Positions 15,417 through 24,518 of a stretch of 27,628 bases of DNA are shown one piece after another. A program made the position numbers and the translations under genes. Source of the DNA: an uncultured Eubacteriales bacterium (GTDB lineage Bacteria; Bacillota; Clostridia; Monoglobales; Monoglobaceae); the NCBI GenBank assembly GCA_958352815.1, contig CATWQA010000032.1, positions 1-27,628 of the forward strand, given 5' to 3'. The notes under the pieces were generated by a model. The model saw nothing but the letters and a program-made list of their open reading frames with translations, was not told the DNA's origin and ran no database searches. The stretch's first letter is position 1. Every line of letters starts with the position of its first letter.

Positions 15417-18400
15417 ATGAAGAGAGTTTTATCTCTGTTACTGACTTTTTGTCTGCTGAGCACATGCTTTGGTTTCAGTGCGGCTTTTGCCGTTGAGGAT
15501 GCAGGGCAGACAGAAAACGGGGAAGCGGTAGGCGCGCTTCTCGCTTTTCCGGGAGCCGAGGGCGGCGGAAGGTACACAAAGGGAGCCAGAGGCGCCCTTG
15601 ACGTTGGCGGAAGTATTGAAGTTTATCATGTTACAAATTTAAATTCGGACGGACCGGGGTCTTTCACAGAGGCTGTCAAAGCCGATGTGCAGGAGGTTGA
15701 TGGCGAGGGTAACGTTATTGAAAAGCCTCCGGTGGGAAGAATTGTTGTTTTTGACGTTGGCGGAATTATTAACTATCCCACAGGTCAGAAGATTGACAGA
15801 GACTACATAACAATATTAGGTCAGACCGCGCCGGGAGACGGTATTACTTTAACCGGCGGCGATTTGCAGATTGGAAACGCAAGACAGAACGTTATTATCA
15901 GATACCTGAGAGTTCGCCCGACCAACAATACGGGCGCAGAGGTTGACGGTATCGGCGGACAGTGGAATAAAGACGTTATTATCGACCACTGCTCAACAAG
16001 CTGGAGTGTTGATGAGAGCCTTACTCTTTATGCAGGCAGCGTTGAAAATTCAAGCGGATATGAGCAGGGAAGCAGATTGACGGTTCAGAACACAATCTCA
16101 TCAGAGAGCCTCAGAATGTCAGGGCACTTTAAGGGAGCCCACGGCTACGGCGGAATATTGGGCGGCACCAATGCTACATACTACAGAAATCTGTTTGCCC
16201 ATCATGACAGCCGCTCTCCCAGACTGGACAGAGTACTGCAGAAGACGGATTTCAGAAATAATGTTGTATACAACTGGGGCGTTACAAATTCGGCATACGG
16301 AGCCGAGCCCACATCTCCTCACCCGGGCAGCTCAAACGGCTTGGTGCGTCCTTCTCTGGTTAATTACTCGAATAACTATTACAGCTACGGTCCCAGCACC
16401 GTTTCAGGCAAGAGATTTAGGATTTTTGACTTTTCATCAATCGCTAAAGAGGTAGGCAAGACCTATAAGGATGTAGAGGTAACACCAAGTCAGTTCTATA
16501 TGGCGGATAATTATGTTGACGGAAGCTCAACGGTTACCAATAACAACTGGGCTTCTGACGGCATAAATCTGAGTGATATAACCGATAATGTTATAAAGAT
16601 GGAGGAACCCTTCCTCTTGGGAGATGAGACTTATTCGGATCTAAATATACCGGAGGATAAGCTCCTTGCAGGTAAAGAGGTCAAGGCAGACGTTCTCACA
16701 GACGTGGGAGCGACCCTGCCTAAGCGTGACTCTATTGACGCCCGTGTGGTTGCCGATGCTGAAAACAGAACCGGCAGAATTATAAACATGGAAGAGGAAG
16801 TAGGCGGATTTACGGGAATTGAGAACTCCGAGAGAGTTTGGGAAATCCCTGAGGAGTGGAAAACTGCCAACGGAATGGGAAGCAGCTCGGACAGCGATAT
16901 AGTTGAAAGCGGAACATGGGCAGGCTATACCTGGATGGAAGCCTATGTAAATGAGTGGACTTTGGAGCAGAGCGAAACACCTCCCACAAATCCCAAGGTT
17001 ACCGTAACGAGCCCCGCAATTGCGGCGGTAGGCAGCACGGTCAACGGTCAGACCGTCAACAACGGCAACTGGAGTGTTATTAAGGATACCGACACACTTA
17101 GCTATAAGGCAAACGCAAAGGCTGTGGGCGATACAGAGATTACAAAGATGGAGCTTTACGACAGAGAGGAGCTTATTAAGACCTACGACGGCGTTGCAGA
17201 GATTAACGATGCGCTAAAACTGTCCATCGGAACCCACTATCTGTCCTGCTTGGCATATAACAACAAGGGTGAAAGCACCAGAAGCACCACGTCTATCGTG
17301 TATGTAAACGGAACAACTCCGCCTGAGGGCTGGACATATAAGCAGATTGGTTCGCCCGCATATTCGGGCAAGGGGGCAATCTCGGTTGACGAAAACGGAA
17401 TATACACTATAGGCGGCAGCGGTAAAATCGGCGGAAAGGCTGACAAGTGTGACTTTGTATATAAGAAGATGTCAGGCGAGTTTGACATATCTCTTAAAAT
17501 CGAGGATATGATGGCAAATGAGAACGGCGCTGTTATGGGTCTAATGGTCCGTGAGAGTCTTGACGCAAATTCCAGAATGGCAGCTCTGGTTGACGGTTGG
17601 ATTAAGTACGGCCGCAATGACAGAATAGTTGCTCGCTTAACAAAGGGCGGCAGCATTGCCGTAGATAAAAATCAAGATAACAAAACCGATAATAAAATGG
17701 GTATATTTATGAGCGGCGAGGACGGAGAAATAGTTTCCGGTAACGTTTTGGGAGAGCATCCCTATGATACGGAGCCCATGGGAAAATATCATCTTCCAAA
17801 CTATCTCAGAATACAAAGAGTTGGCGACATGCTTATTTTCTCGGTTTCGGACAGCGGAACGGACTGGACGGATAATGCAAGACAACCGTATATTTTAAAG
17901 ATTTCAGGCCTTGCAAACGATGTGTACGTGGGCGTTGCAATCGACTCCCAGCAGGGTCAGTCGGACGCTTCGCCAAAGGCGTACTATTCACAGGCACAGT
18001 TCAGCGAGCTCACCATTTCAAACGAGTCGGGATATGAACCCCCCACAACTCCGGAGCCTACACCGACGGTAAATCCTGCCAACGCGGAGCGTTACAAGGT
18101 ATGGCTGCCCGGCGCTTCAACTGAGGGCGGAGACCTTGCGACAAAATCCGTAATCAATTATTACGGCAAGGATGCTCTGTATGTGGAAACCTTTAACGTA
18201 TACAGAATTTTGGATGAGCCTATTTCCTCAGGCAAGGTGAACTTTAACTTTGACGTGTTTGTGGATACCGGCGTTGACAGAAGCTTCAGAGTGTATTTTG
18301 AGAATGCGACCGGAAATTGGCAAAACACAGATAACGTTTTTGCAGAGATTATCAATAACCGCAATAAGCAGGTGAACAAGGGTCCGGGAATAGATGTTAA

Positions 18401-18926
18401 GGACGATCCTTTGTTTACCTATGAACAGCTTGGCGAGAGCGGTTGGGTGCATTTTGACACTGTGCTTGACTACAGTCTTGCGGATACGGATCAGTTTATA
18501 ACAATTACGGCAACAAACAGCAAGGGCGAAGTTTTAGGCACGACAACAATGGGCGCGATTGCCGGCAGAGATACAACATTAAAGTCAATCCGTCTTGTAA
18601 AGACTGCCAGCCCCACATATTTTGCCGATATGCAGTTAATGAAGCAAATTATCCGCGATGATATTTATTATGTGGAAGCCCCCGCAAGAGATGGCGCGGC
18701 AGTTTCCGCAACAGTGAAGAATACTGCTGATGAGAGCGGTGCGCTGTTCATTGCGGCGGCTTATGAGGACGGAATATTGGCTGACGCTAAATCTGTGCTG
18801 ATACCAATGTCGGAGGAAGATACGCCCGTGAGCGTTACGTTCGATAAGGAGTACAGTGAGGTTAAGTGTTATCTCTGGTCAAGCGAGAGTATAGAGCCTT
18901 ATGCCGACCTTACGATAGTAAAATAA
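15417..18926 (+). CDS. Large secreted pectate lyase, PL1-like (lyase 2)
   Basis: 1169 aa. Signal peptide 1-25 (cut after AFA). Residues about 42-480 are a parallel beta-helix opening with AFPGAEGGG (43-51), typical of PL1-like enzymes. VIIDHCSTSWSVDE (187-200) and HHDSRSPRL (262-270) follow, with Arg266 the likely catalytic residue of the R-x-P motif. A beta-sandwich region (about 525-632) follows, then a laminin-G/DUF1349-like domain (about 640-870, with VMGLMVRES and LRIQRVGD). A TPEPTPT linker (878-884) precedes a probable carbohydrate-binding module (about 890-1065). The last 90 residues resemble the C-terminus of lyase 1. The two lyases are otherwise from different subgroups, so they probably attack different pectin forms. 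No cell-wall anchor was recognised. Confidence 0.88.
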   Translation: MKRVLSLLLTFCLLSTCFGFSAAFAVEDAGQTENGEAVGALLAFPGAEGGGRYTKGARGALDVGGSIEVYHVTNLNSDGPGSFTEAVKADVQEVDGEGNVIEKPPVGRIVVFDVGGIINYPTGQKIDRDYITILGQTAPGDGITLTGGDLQIGNARQNVIIRYLRVRPTNNTGAEVDGIGGQWNKDVIIDHCSTSWSVDESLTLYAGSVENSSGYEQGSRLTVQNTISSESLRMSGHFKGAHGYGGILGGTNATYYRNLFAHHDSRSPRLDRVLQKTDFRNNVVYNWGVTNSAYGAEPTSPHPGSSNGLVRPSLVNYSNNYYSYGPSTVSGKRFRIFDFSSIAKEVGKTYKDVEVTPSQFYMADNYVDGSSTVTNNNWASDGINLSDITDNVIKMEEPFLLGDETYSDLNIPEDKLLAGKEVKADVLTDVGATLPKRDSIDARVVADAENRTGRIINMEEEVGGFTGIENSERVWEIPEEWKTANGMGSSSDSDIVESGTWAGYTWMEAYVNEWTLEQSETPPTNPKVTVTSPAIAAVGSTVNGQTVNNGNWSVIKDTDTLSYKANAKAVGDTEITKMELYDREELIKTYDGVAEINDALKLSIGTHYLSCLAYNNKGESTRSTTSIVYVNGTTPPEGWTYKQIGSPAYSGKGAISVDENGIYTIGGSGKIGGKADKCDFVYKKMSGEFDISLKIEDMMANENGAVMGLMVRESLDANSRMAALVDGWIKYGRNDRIVARLTKGGSIAVDKNQDNKTDNKMGIFMSGEDGEIVSGNVLGEHPYDTEPMGKYHLPNYLRIQRVGDMLIFSVSDSGTDWTDNARQPYILKISGLANDVYVGVAIDSQQGQSDASPKAYYSQAQFSELTISNESGYEPPTTPEPTPTVNPANAERYKVWLPGASTEGGDLATKSVINYYGKDALYVETFNVYRILDEPISSGKVNFNFDVFVDTGVDRSFRVYFENATGNWQNTDNVFAEIINNRNKQVNKGPGIDVKDDPLFTYEQLGESGWVHFDTVLDYSLADTDQFITITATNSKGEVLGTTTMGAIAGRDTTLKSIRLVKTASPTYFADMQLMKQIIRDDIYYVEAPARDGAAVSATVKNTADESGALFIAAAYEDGILADAKSVLIPMSEEDTPVSVTFDKEYSEVKCYLWSSESIEPYADLTIVK

Positions 18927-18936
18927 AATATAACTA

Positions 18937-18965
18937 AAAGCCCGAGTCAACTCGCCTCGGGCTTT
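18937..18965. terminator. Bidirectional terminator between lyase 2 and proC
   Basis: A perfect 10-bp stem (18937-18946 with 18956-18965) has AAA at one end and TTT at the other, lying between two convergent genes. It can serve both strands. Confidence 0.88.
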
Positions 18966-18977
18966 ATAAATTAATTT

Positions 18978-19772
18978 TTACTTTGACATATTATCTGCCT
19001 TTTGAATACAAGCGTCTATTGCGCTTTGGATTGACGCTCTAAATCCGCTGCCTTCAAGATCGCACACCGCGGCGATTGTCGTTCCGCCGGGAGAGCACAC
19101 GTTATCCTTAAGCTTCATTGGGTGTTCATCGCTTTCAAGAACCATTTTTGCGCTTCCCTCAACAGCCTTAGCCGCCAGCTTCAAGGCAACATTCTTTGGC
19201 AATCCGTACTTTACGCCGCTGTCTGCCATTGCGTCAATCAGCATATAGATATATGCGGGACTGCTGCTGTGGAGCGCGATTGCAGCATTCATATACTTTT
19301 CGTCAAGGCGAACGGTGTCGCCGATGCCTGATAACAGATCCTCAACCATATCAACCTCGCTCGGTGATACGTTTGCATTAGGGGTTATAACCGTCATGCC
19401 GCAGCCCACAAGGGCGGGAGTGTTGGGCATAGTTCTGATAATCCTTTTGTCGGCTCCGATTCCCTTTGCCAGAGCTTCAAGAGTAATTCCGGCGGCAATT
19501 GAAATATACAGCTTGCTGTCTATTCCTTCAAGCTCGCTGAAAATGACGGGCATAATATTGGGCTTAACCGAAAGAACTACAATTTCAACTGTCTGCTCAA
19601 GCTCGGAGACAGAAGAAGAGGAGTTGATTTTAAGCTCAGCCTTCATTGCCTCAAGCTTTTCGGCGTCCACATCATAAACGTATATTTCCTCGGACTTAAC
19701 CTTTTGGGAGGAAATCAAGCCTGAAATAAGAGCAGTCGCCATATTTCCGCCGCCTATAAATCCGATAGTCAT
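18978..19772 (-). CDS. proC: Pyrroline-5-carboxylate reductase
   Basis: 264 aa, usual length. It makes proline from pyrroline-5-carboxylate with NAD(P)H. Rossmann motif GFIGGGNMATA (4-14), the SVKPN segment, RTMPNTPALVG and the C-terminal signature with SPGGTTIAA are all present. GGAG precedes the start, 20 bp after purB. It is the last gene of the aminotransferase-purB-proC group, ending at the shared terminator. The other proline genes (proA, proB) are not nearby. Confidence 0.95.
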   Translation of the reverse strand: MTIGFIGGGNMATALISGLISSQKVKSEEIYVYDVDAEKLEAMKAELKINSSSSVSELEQTVEIVVLSVKPNIMPVIFSELEGIDSKLYISIAAGITLEALAKGIGADKRIIRTMPNTPALVGCGMTVITPNANVSPSEVDMVEDLLSGIGDTVRLDEKYMNAAIALHSSSPAYIYMLIDAMADSGVKYGLPKNVALKLAAKAVEGSAKMVLESDEHPMKLKDNVCSPGGTTIAAVCDLEGSGFRASIQSAIDACIQKADNMSK

Positions 19773-19792
19773 TCTCTTATCTCCAATCTGTT

Positions 19793-21220
19793 CTAAACTG
19801 TAAGCTCAACCTCGTCGGCAAGGTCGCTGCCTGTCAGAACGGGGTCAACATACTCGTCAATAAATTCCTGAACCTGACTTTCGCATCTGCCGATAAAGTT
19901 TTCGGGCTTTAGTATTCCGTCAATATCCTCATGGGTCAGATTAAACGCCGGGTCGGCAACTATTCTGTCAATCAAGTCGTTCTCGCCGCCCTGTTCTTTT
20001 ACCACGCGCCCTGCGTCCATGGAATGCTCACGGATAAGCTCGTGGAGCTCCTGGCGGTCGCCGCCGTTTTTAACAGCGTCCATAAGAATGTTCTCTGTTG
20101 CCATAAAGGGCAGCTCGGACATAATGCGCTTGTTGATTACCTTGGGATATACTACAAGACCCGAGGCAACGTTCATATAAATATTCAGTATAGCGTCAAC
20201 TGTAAGGAAGGCTTCCGCTACGCTTATTCTCTTGTTTGCCGAGTCGTCCAGAGTTCTCTCAAACCACTGGGTTGAGGAGGTGATGGCAGGGTTCACTGCG
20301 TCAACAATGACGTATCTTGCCAGTGAACAAATACGCTCGCTGCGCATGGGATTGCGCTTGTACGCCATAGCGGAGGAACCGATCTGACTCTTTTCAAAGG
20401 GTTCCTCAATCTCCTTAAGGTGCTGAAGCAGTCTGATGTCGTTGGCGAACTTATATGCGCTCTGCGCCACATCGCTGAGGACAGACAGCATGTGATAATC
20501 AACCTTTCTGGAGTAGGTCTGACCTGAAACGGGATAGAACTTTGAGTAGCCCATTTTTTCACATATCTTCTTATCAAGAGCCTTAACCTTTTCAATATCG
20601 TTGTCAAAAAGCTCCATAAAGCTTGCCTGGGTTCCGGTGGTACCCTTGCAGCCTAAGAGAGACTTACGGCTCAGCTGAAAATCAATATTTTCCAAATCCA
20701 TAAGCAGCTCCCAAATCCAAAGGGTTGCTCTCTTGCCAACGGTGGTGAGCTGCGCCGCCTGAAAGTGGGTGAAGCCCAGGGTGGGCAGAGCCTTATACTT
20801 AACCGCAAAATCTCTCAGCAGAGAGATAACCTTAATAACCTTGGTTCTGATAAGCTCCAGAGCCTCGTTCATAATAATAAGGTCGGTATTGTCTCCCACA
20901 TAGCAGGAGGTGGCGCCCAGGTGGATTATGCCCTTTGCTTTGGGGCACTGGCAGCCGTAGGCGTAAACGTGAGACATAACGTCATGCCTAACCTCTTTTT
21001 CCCGTGCCTCGGCAACGTCATAGTTAATGTTGTCCATATTGGCTTTGAGCTCGTCAATCTGCTCCTGAGTTACATTGAGCCCCAGCTCCATTTCAGCCTC
21101 CGCCAACGCTACCCACAGCTTTCTCCAGGTCTTAAACTTTTTGTCAGGAGAAAAGATGTATTTCATTTCCTTGCTGGCGTAGCGTGAATTTAATGGGCTC
21201 TCGTATACGTCTTTATTCAT
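19793..21220 (-). CDS. purB: Adenylosuccinate lyase
   Basis: 475 aa. A purine-synthesis enzyme releasing fumarate from SAICAR and from adenylosuccinate. The fumarase/aspartase superfamily motifs are visible: RHDVMSH (78-84), THFQAAQ (151-157) and the catalytic-loop signature GSSAMAYKRNP (281-291). The GAAAGGA ribosome binding site supports the start. It lies 27 bp after the aminotransferase gene on the same strand. The members share little pathway logic except amino-acid and purine nitrogen metabolism. Confidence 0.96.
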   Translation of the reverse strand: MNKDVYESPLNSRYASKEMKYIFSPDKKFKTWRKLWVALAEAEMELGLNVTQEQIDELKANMDNINYDVAEAREKEVRHDVMSHVYAYGCQCPKAKGIIHLGATSCYVGDNTDLIIMNEALELIRTKVIKVISLLRDFAVKYKALPTLGFTHFQAAQLTTVGKRATLWIWELLMDLENIDFQLSRKSLLGCKGTTGTQASFMELFDNDIEKVKALDKKICEKMGYSKFYPVSGQTYSRKVDYHMLSVLSDVAQSAYKFANDIRLLQHLKEIEEPFEKSQIGSSAMAYKRNPMRSERICSLARYVIVDAVNPAITSSTQWFERTLDDSANKRISVAEAFLTVDAILNIYMNVASGLVVYPKVINKRIMSELPFMATENILMDAVKNGGDRQELHELIREHSMDAGRVVKEQGGENDLIDRIVADPAFNLTHEDIDGILKPENFIGRCESQVQEFIDEYVDPVLTGSDLADEVELTV

Positions 21221-21247
21221 AGTTCATGTTCCTTTCAGGATTTATTG

Positions 21248-22447
21248 TTAGGCGCACTCGCCTTTAAGATACTTTTCAATTCTGTCAAGACCGGTAACGA
21301 TGTTCTCCATTGAGGTAGCGTAGGACAGTCTCACATAGCCGTCAATGCCAAAGCCCTCGCTGGGAACCATTGCCACAAGCGCCTTGTCCAGTATATCGGA
21401 GCACAGCTCGTTTGCCGTGTTGATCATCTTGCCGTAGTGCTCCTTGCCCAGGCATTCCCTAACGTTCATAAAGATATAAAACGCACCGTGGGGATTAAGG
21501 CAGCTGAGGCCGTCAATTGAGTTAATGCGCTCAACCATGTAGTCGCGGCGCTTGATGTACTCCGCCCTCATTTTGTCAATACCGGACTGGTCGCCGTTTA
21601 AGGCTTCAACCGACGCCGCCTGTGCAATTGAACAGGGGTTAGAGGTCATATGGCTCTGGATATTGGAGACAGCCTTTATGATTTCGGGCTCCGCCGCAAT
21701 ATAGCCTATTCTCCAACCGGTCATGCAATATGCCTTTGCCATTCCGTTTACAATAATTGTGAGCTTTTTAATGTCCTCGCCCAATGTGGCTATATTAACG
21801 TGCTCTCCCTCGTAAACCAGCTTTTCGTAAATCTCGTCAAACACTACATAGATATTATTCTCAACGCACACCTTTGCAATCTCTTCCAGATCATGCTTAT
21901 TGTAAACCATGCCCGTAGGGTTGCTGGGGGTGTTCAGTATAAGCGCTCTTGTCTTTGGAGTTATGGCAGCCTTGAACTGCTCAATTGTAAATTTAAAATC
22001 ATTTTCTTCGGTTGTGTCGATAGAAACCGGTACTGCCTCTGCCATCTTAACCATTTCGGGATAGCTTACCCAGTACGGAGCGGGGATAATAACCTCGTCC
22101 CCCGGGTCGCATATGCACAGAAACGCATTTGTGAGAGAGTGCTTTCCGCCGTTGCTGACTGCTATATTTGCGGGAGTGTATTCAAGACCTGTGTCACGCT
22201 TTATCTTTTCGCAAACGGCCTTTTTCAGCTCAACTGTTCCTGATGCCGGGGTGTACCTGGTAAAGTTATTGTTAATCGCTTCAATACCGGCTTCTTTAAT
22301 ATTTTCAGGTGTATCAAAGTCTGGCTCACCGGCTCCGAAGCCCACAACGGGAATACCGTTCTGCTTCATTTCCTTGTATCTGGCATCAATCGACAGTGTC
22401 GGTGATGGTGAAACTCTTTTTGCTCTTTCCGAAATAAATAGTGACAT
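21248..22447 (-). CDS. PLP-dependent class I aminotransferase, aspartate type
   Basis: 399 aa. A fold-type I aminotransferase of the AspB/AAT gamma type common in Firmicutes, probably moving amino groups between aspartate and 2-oxoglutarate. Seen: GAGEPDFDTP (38-47), NTPSNPTG (172-179), DEIYE (204-208), the PLP-lysine segment NGMAKAYCMTGWR with Lys238, and a C-terminal substrate Arg in GYVRLSYA. GGAGGT precedes the ATG. Aspartate specificity is likely but not certain; other amino acids are possible. Confidence 0.9.
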   Translation of the reverse strand: MSLFISERAKRVSPSPTLSIDARYKEMKQNGIPVVGFGAGEPDFDTPENIKEAGIEAINNNFTRYTPASGTVELKKAVCEKIKRDTGLEYTPANIAVSNGGKHSLTNAFLCICDPGDEVIIPAPYWVSYPEMVKMAEAVPVSIDTTEENDFKFTIEQFKAAITPKTRALILNTPSNPTGMVYNKHDLEEIAKVCVENNIYVVFDEIYEKLVYEGEHVNIATLGEDIKKLTIIVNGMAKAYCMTGWRIGYIAAEPEIIKAVSNIQSHMTSNPCSIAQAASVEALNGDQSGIDKMRAEYIKRRDYMVERINSIDGLSCLNPHGAFYIFMNVRECLGKEHYGKMINTANELCSDILDKALVAMVPSEGFGIDGYVRLSYATSMENIVTGLDRIEKYLKGECA

Positions 22448-22482
22448 AAACTACCTCCATTGTTCAAATAATACTCATATTT

Positions 22483-22511
22483 ATTTTAATATAAGCCCGC
22501 TCAAATTGCAA
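22483..22511 (-). promoter_or_regulatory. Promoter of the aminotransferase-purB-proC group
   Basis: On the minus strand, TTGCAA (22511-22506) and TAAAAT (22488-22483) are separated by 17 bp, ending 36 bp before the start codon. It lies just downstream of yraN, separating the two minus-strand groups. Confidence 0.6.
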
Positions 22512-22577
22512 TGTCATAATGTACAAAAATTTTACACAAAATCGCCTGTTTTATTACCAATTGAGATATTACAGACG

Positions 22578-22958
22578 CTATAGGTAGAGACCTACGTCAA
22601 AAAAGGCGTTTTCAATATGGTTTAACTCAATTTCCTCCCCATTTCGGTAGACCTCGATAACGTCAAAGCGATAGTCTGCGTCCGACGGGTTTTCCAGTGC
22701 ATACTGCTGCGCCGAACCGATTATGCTTTGGATTTTGGAGCGGGATATACTCATGGCAGCGTCGCCGTATTTTTTGCTTCGCCTTGTTTTGACCTCGGCA
22801 AAGACGATGGTTTTCCCGTCGGGCGCGGAGGCAATAATGTCAAGCTCACCGAAGCTTGTGTAGTATTTTCTCGCAAGTATGCCGTAGCCCTTGCCTGTGA
22901 GATAGGCAGCGGCGGTTTCTTCGCCCCAGTCGCCAAAGTCCTTTTTATATCTGCTCAT
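22578..22958 (-). CDS. YraN/UPF0102-family nuclease-like protein
   Basis: 126 aa, normal for the family. It has the GEDWGEE-like start (FGDWGEETAAAYL), GELDIIA and FAEVKTR, the conserved Asp, Glu and Lys residues of an endonuclease-like fold related to Holliday-junction resolvases. The cellular role is not established. Its ATG overlaps the rnhB stop by 4 bp (ATGA), as often seen in this conserved Firmicutes cluster. Confidence 0.93.
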   Translation of the reverse strand: MSRYKKDFGDWGEETAAAYLTGKGYGILARKYYTSFGELDIIASAPDGKTIVFAEVKTRRSKKYGDAAMSISRSKIQSIIGSAQQYALENPSDADYRFDVIEVYRNGEEIELNHIENAFFDVGLYL

Positions 22959-23572
22959 GGCTTTATTCCCAAAACCTTGTCGGTCATAAAGGTTTTTCTG
23001 TGGACAGGCAAAACTCCGTGCTTGCGAATGGCTTCCATATGCGCCTTTGTGCCGTAGCCCTTGTGCTTTTCAAAGCCGTACTCGGGATATTTTTCTCCAA
23101 GCTCCGCCATGTATCTGTCACGGGTTACCTTTGCGAGAATTGAAGCGGCGGCTATGGTTTGAGAGTTTGCGTCCCCTTTTATAATATATCGGCTTTCGCA
23201 ATCCGTGAAGGGGATGTTGTCATTTCCGTCTATTATAAGAATGTCAGGCTTGAGTTCAAGATTTTTCACCGCGTTTTCCATGGCAAGATGGGTTGCCTGT
23301 CTGATGTTTATACTGTCAATAACGTCTTGAAAAACAAATTCCACCGAATAGGCAAGGGCGGAGCCTATAATCTCATCATAGAGCTTTTCTCTTTTCTTTT
23401 CGGAAATCTTTTTGGAGTCGTTCACTCCGTCTATAACAAGTCCCGCAGGCAAAATAACGGCTGCGGCGCATACAGGCCCCGCAAGAGGACCTCTGCCCGC
23501 CTCGTCTATGCCGCAGATATGCTTATAGCCATTTTGGGAAAGCTCTGTTTCGTATTCTAACATATGGTTCAT
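22955..23572 (-). CDS. rnhB: Ribonuclease HII
   Basis: 205 aa from the ATG at 23572. This start was chosen because AAAGGA lies at the right distance; an in-frame TTG 33 bp upstream would overlap rbgA and lacks such a site. It removes RNA from RNA-DNA hybrids and single ribonucleotides from DNA. GIDEAGRGPLAGP (21-33) carries the metal ligands Asp23 and Glu24, IIDGND carries Asp115, and the TRD segment the last acidic residue. It sits 13 bp after rbgA in the conserved rplS-lepB-rbgA-rnhB-yraN order. Confidence 0.95.
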   Translation of the reverse strand: MNHMLEYETELSQNGYKHICGIDEAGRGPLAGPVCAAAVILPAGLVIDGVNDSKKISEKKREKLYDEIIGSALAYSVEFVFQDVIDSINIRQATHLAMENAVKNLELKPDILIIDGNDNIPFTDCESRYIIKGDANSQTIAAASILAKVTRDRYMAELGEKYPEYGFEKHKGYGTKAHMEAIRKHGVLPVHRKTFMTDKVLGIKP

Positions 23573-23585
23573 GGTGTTTTCCTTT

Positions 23586-24452
23586 CTACTTAGGAGGGAG
23601 CTCAAGGGTTATTCTGCCGATTTTTGCAGCCCTGAAATCGCTCATAATAATATTGGCGGCTCTGAACGTGTCAATTTCCCCTCCGGAAACCATACAGCCT
23701 CGCTTCCTGCCTATAGCCTCTAAAAGCTCATATTTTGTAAGCTCCTCGCAGTCACTCAATCCGTATTTTTCGCACAGCTGAGGGAAGTACGCCTCTTTGA
23801 GATAACCTAAAAGCTCGTACGCCAAATCCTCTATGTCCAGAATTTCATCTTTAATTCCGCCTGTAAAGGCAATCTTCCTGCCCACGTCCTCGTTCTCAAA
23901 TTTAGGCCACAAAATGCCCGGCGTGTCCAAAAGCTCGTACTGCCCCGCAATTCTAATCCACTGCTTTGTCTGGGTAATGCCCGGGCGGTCGCCCGTTTTG
24001 GCGGCGGCGCGTCCTGAAAGCCTGTTAATAAATGAGGACTTGCCCACGTTGGGGATTCCCACAACCATCATTTTAACAGCGTGCCTCTGAATACCTCTCG
24101 CCTCGTCTCGTTTGAACTTATCCGCAAGAACAATGTCGATTGCGTTGTCCAGCGTCTTTTTCAGACCCTTTCCCGATTGGCTGTTGACCGCTATGGCGGT
24201 TATATTTTTTTTCTCGAAGTATGAAAGCCACTTTTGAGTGGAGCTTTGGTCGGCAATATCCGCCTTGTTCAAAACCAAAATCCCGGGCTTGCCGCTGAGA
24301 ATTTTGTCAACGTCGGGATTGCGGGAGGAGAGGGGCAGACGCGCGTCCGTAAGCTCTATAACAACGTCCACTAATTTGAGATTGTCCCTGATCATTCGCT
24401 TGGTCTTAGCCATATGACCCGGGTACCATTGAAGCTGAAACTGATTATTCAT
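23586..24452 (-). CDS. rbgA: Ribosome biogenesis GTPase RbgA (YlqF)
   Basis: 288 aa from the ATG at 24452, which has AGGAGGT 5 bp upstream; an in-frame start 48 bp further upstream lacks support and would begin inside the preceding hairpin. A circularly permuted GTPase that acts late in 50S subunit assembly: G4 NKAD (62-65) comes before G1 GIPNVGKSS (132-140), G2 Thr160 and G3 DTPG (176-179). QWYPGHMAKTKR (8-19) is the typical N-terminus, and the C-terminal helical domain binds rRNA. Its link to L19 (rplS) in this operon fits its role. Confidence 0.96.
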   Translation of the reverse strand: MNNQFQLQWYPGHMAKTKRMIRDNLKLVDVVIELTDARLPLSSRNPDVDKILSGKPGILVLNKADIADQSSTQKWLSYFEKKNITAIAVNSQSGKGLKKTLDNAIDIVLADKFKRDEARGIQRHAVKMMVVGIPNVGKSSFINRLSGRAAAKTGDRPGITQTKQWIRIAGQYELLDTPGILWPKFENEDVGRKIAFTGGIKDEILDIEDLAYELLGYLKEAYFPQLCEKYGLSDCEELTKYELLEAIGRKRGCMVSGGEIDTFRAANIIMSDFRAAKIGRITLELPPK

Positions 24453-24482
24453 ATTACCTCCTATATATTTGTATATAGCAAA

Positions 24483-24505
24483 CGGTATTGCCCAGGGCAA
24501 TACCG
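24483..24505 (-). terminator. Hairpin between lepB and rbgA
   Basis: A perfect 10-bp stem (24483-24492 with 24496-24505) with a 3-nt loop lies 14 bp after the lepB stop. Only a short TTT follows on the minus strand, so it may attenuate or protect the transcript rather than stop it fully. Confidence 0.55.
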
Positions 24506-24518
24506 CGCTAAAGTCTTG

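Noticed and set aside
24453..24500. 16-residue N-terminal extension of RbgA
   Set aside because: The start would lie within a hairpin, while the ATG at 24452 has a perfect AGGAGGT site and the usual protein start.
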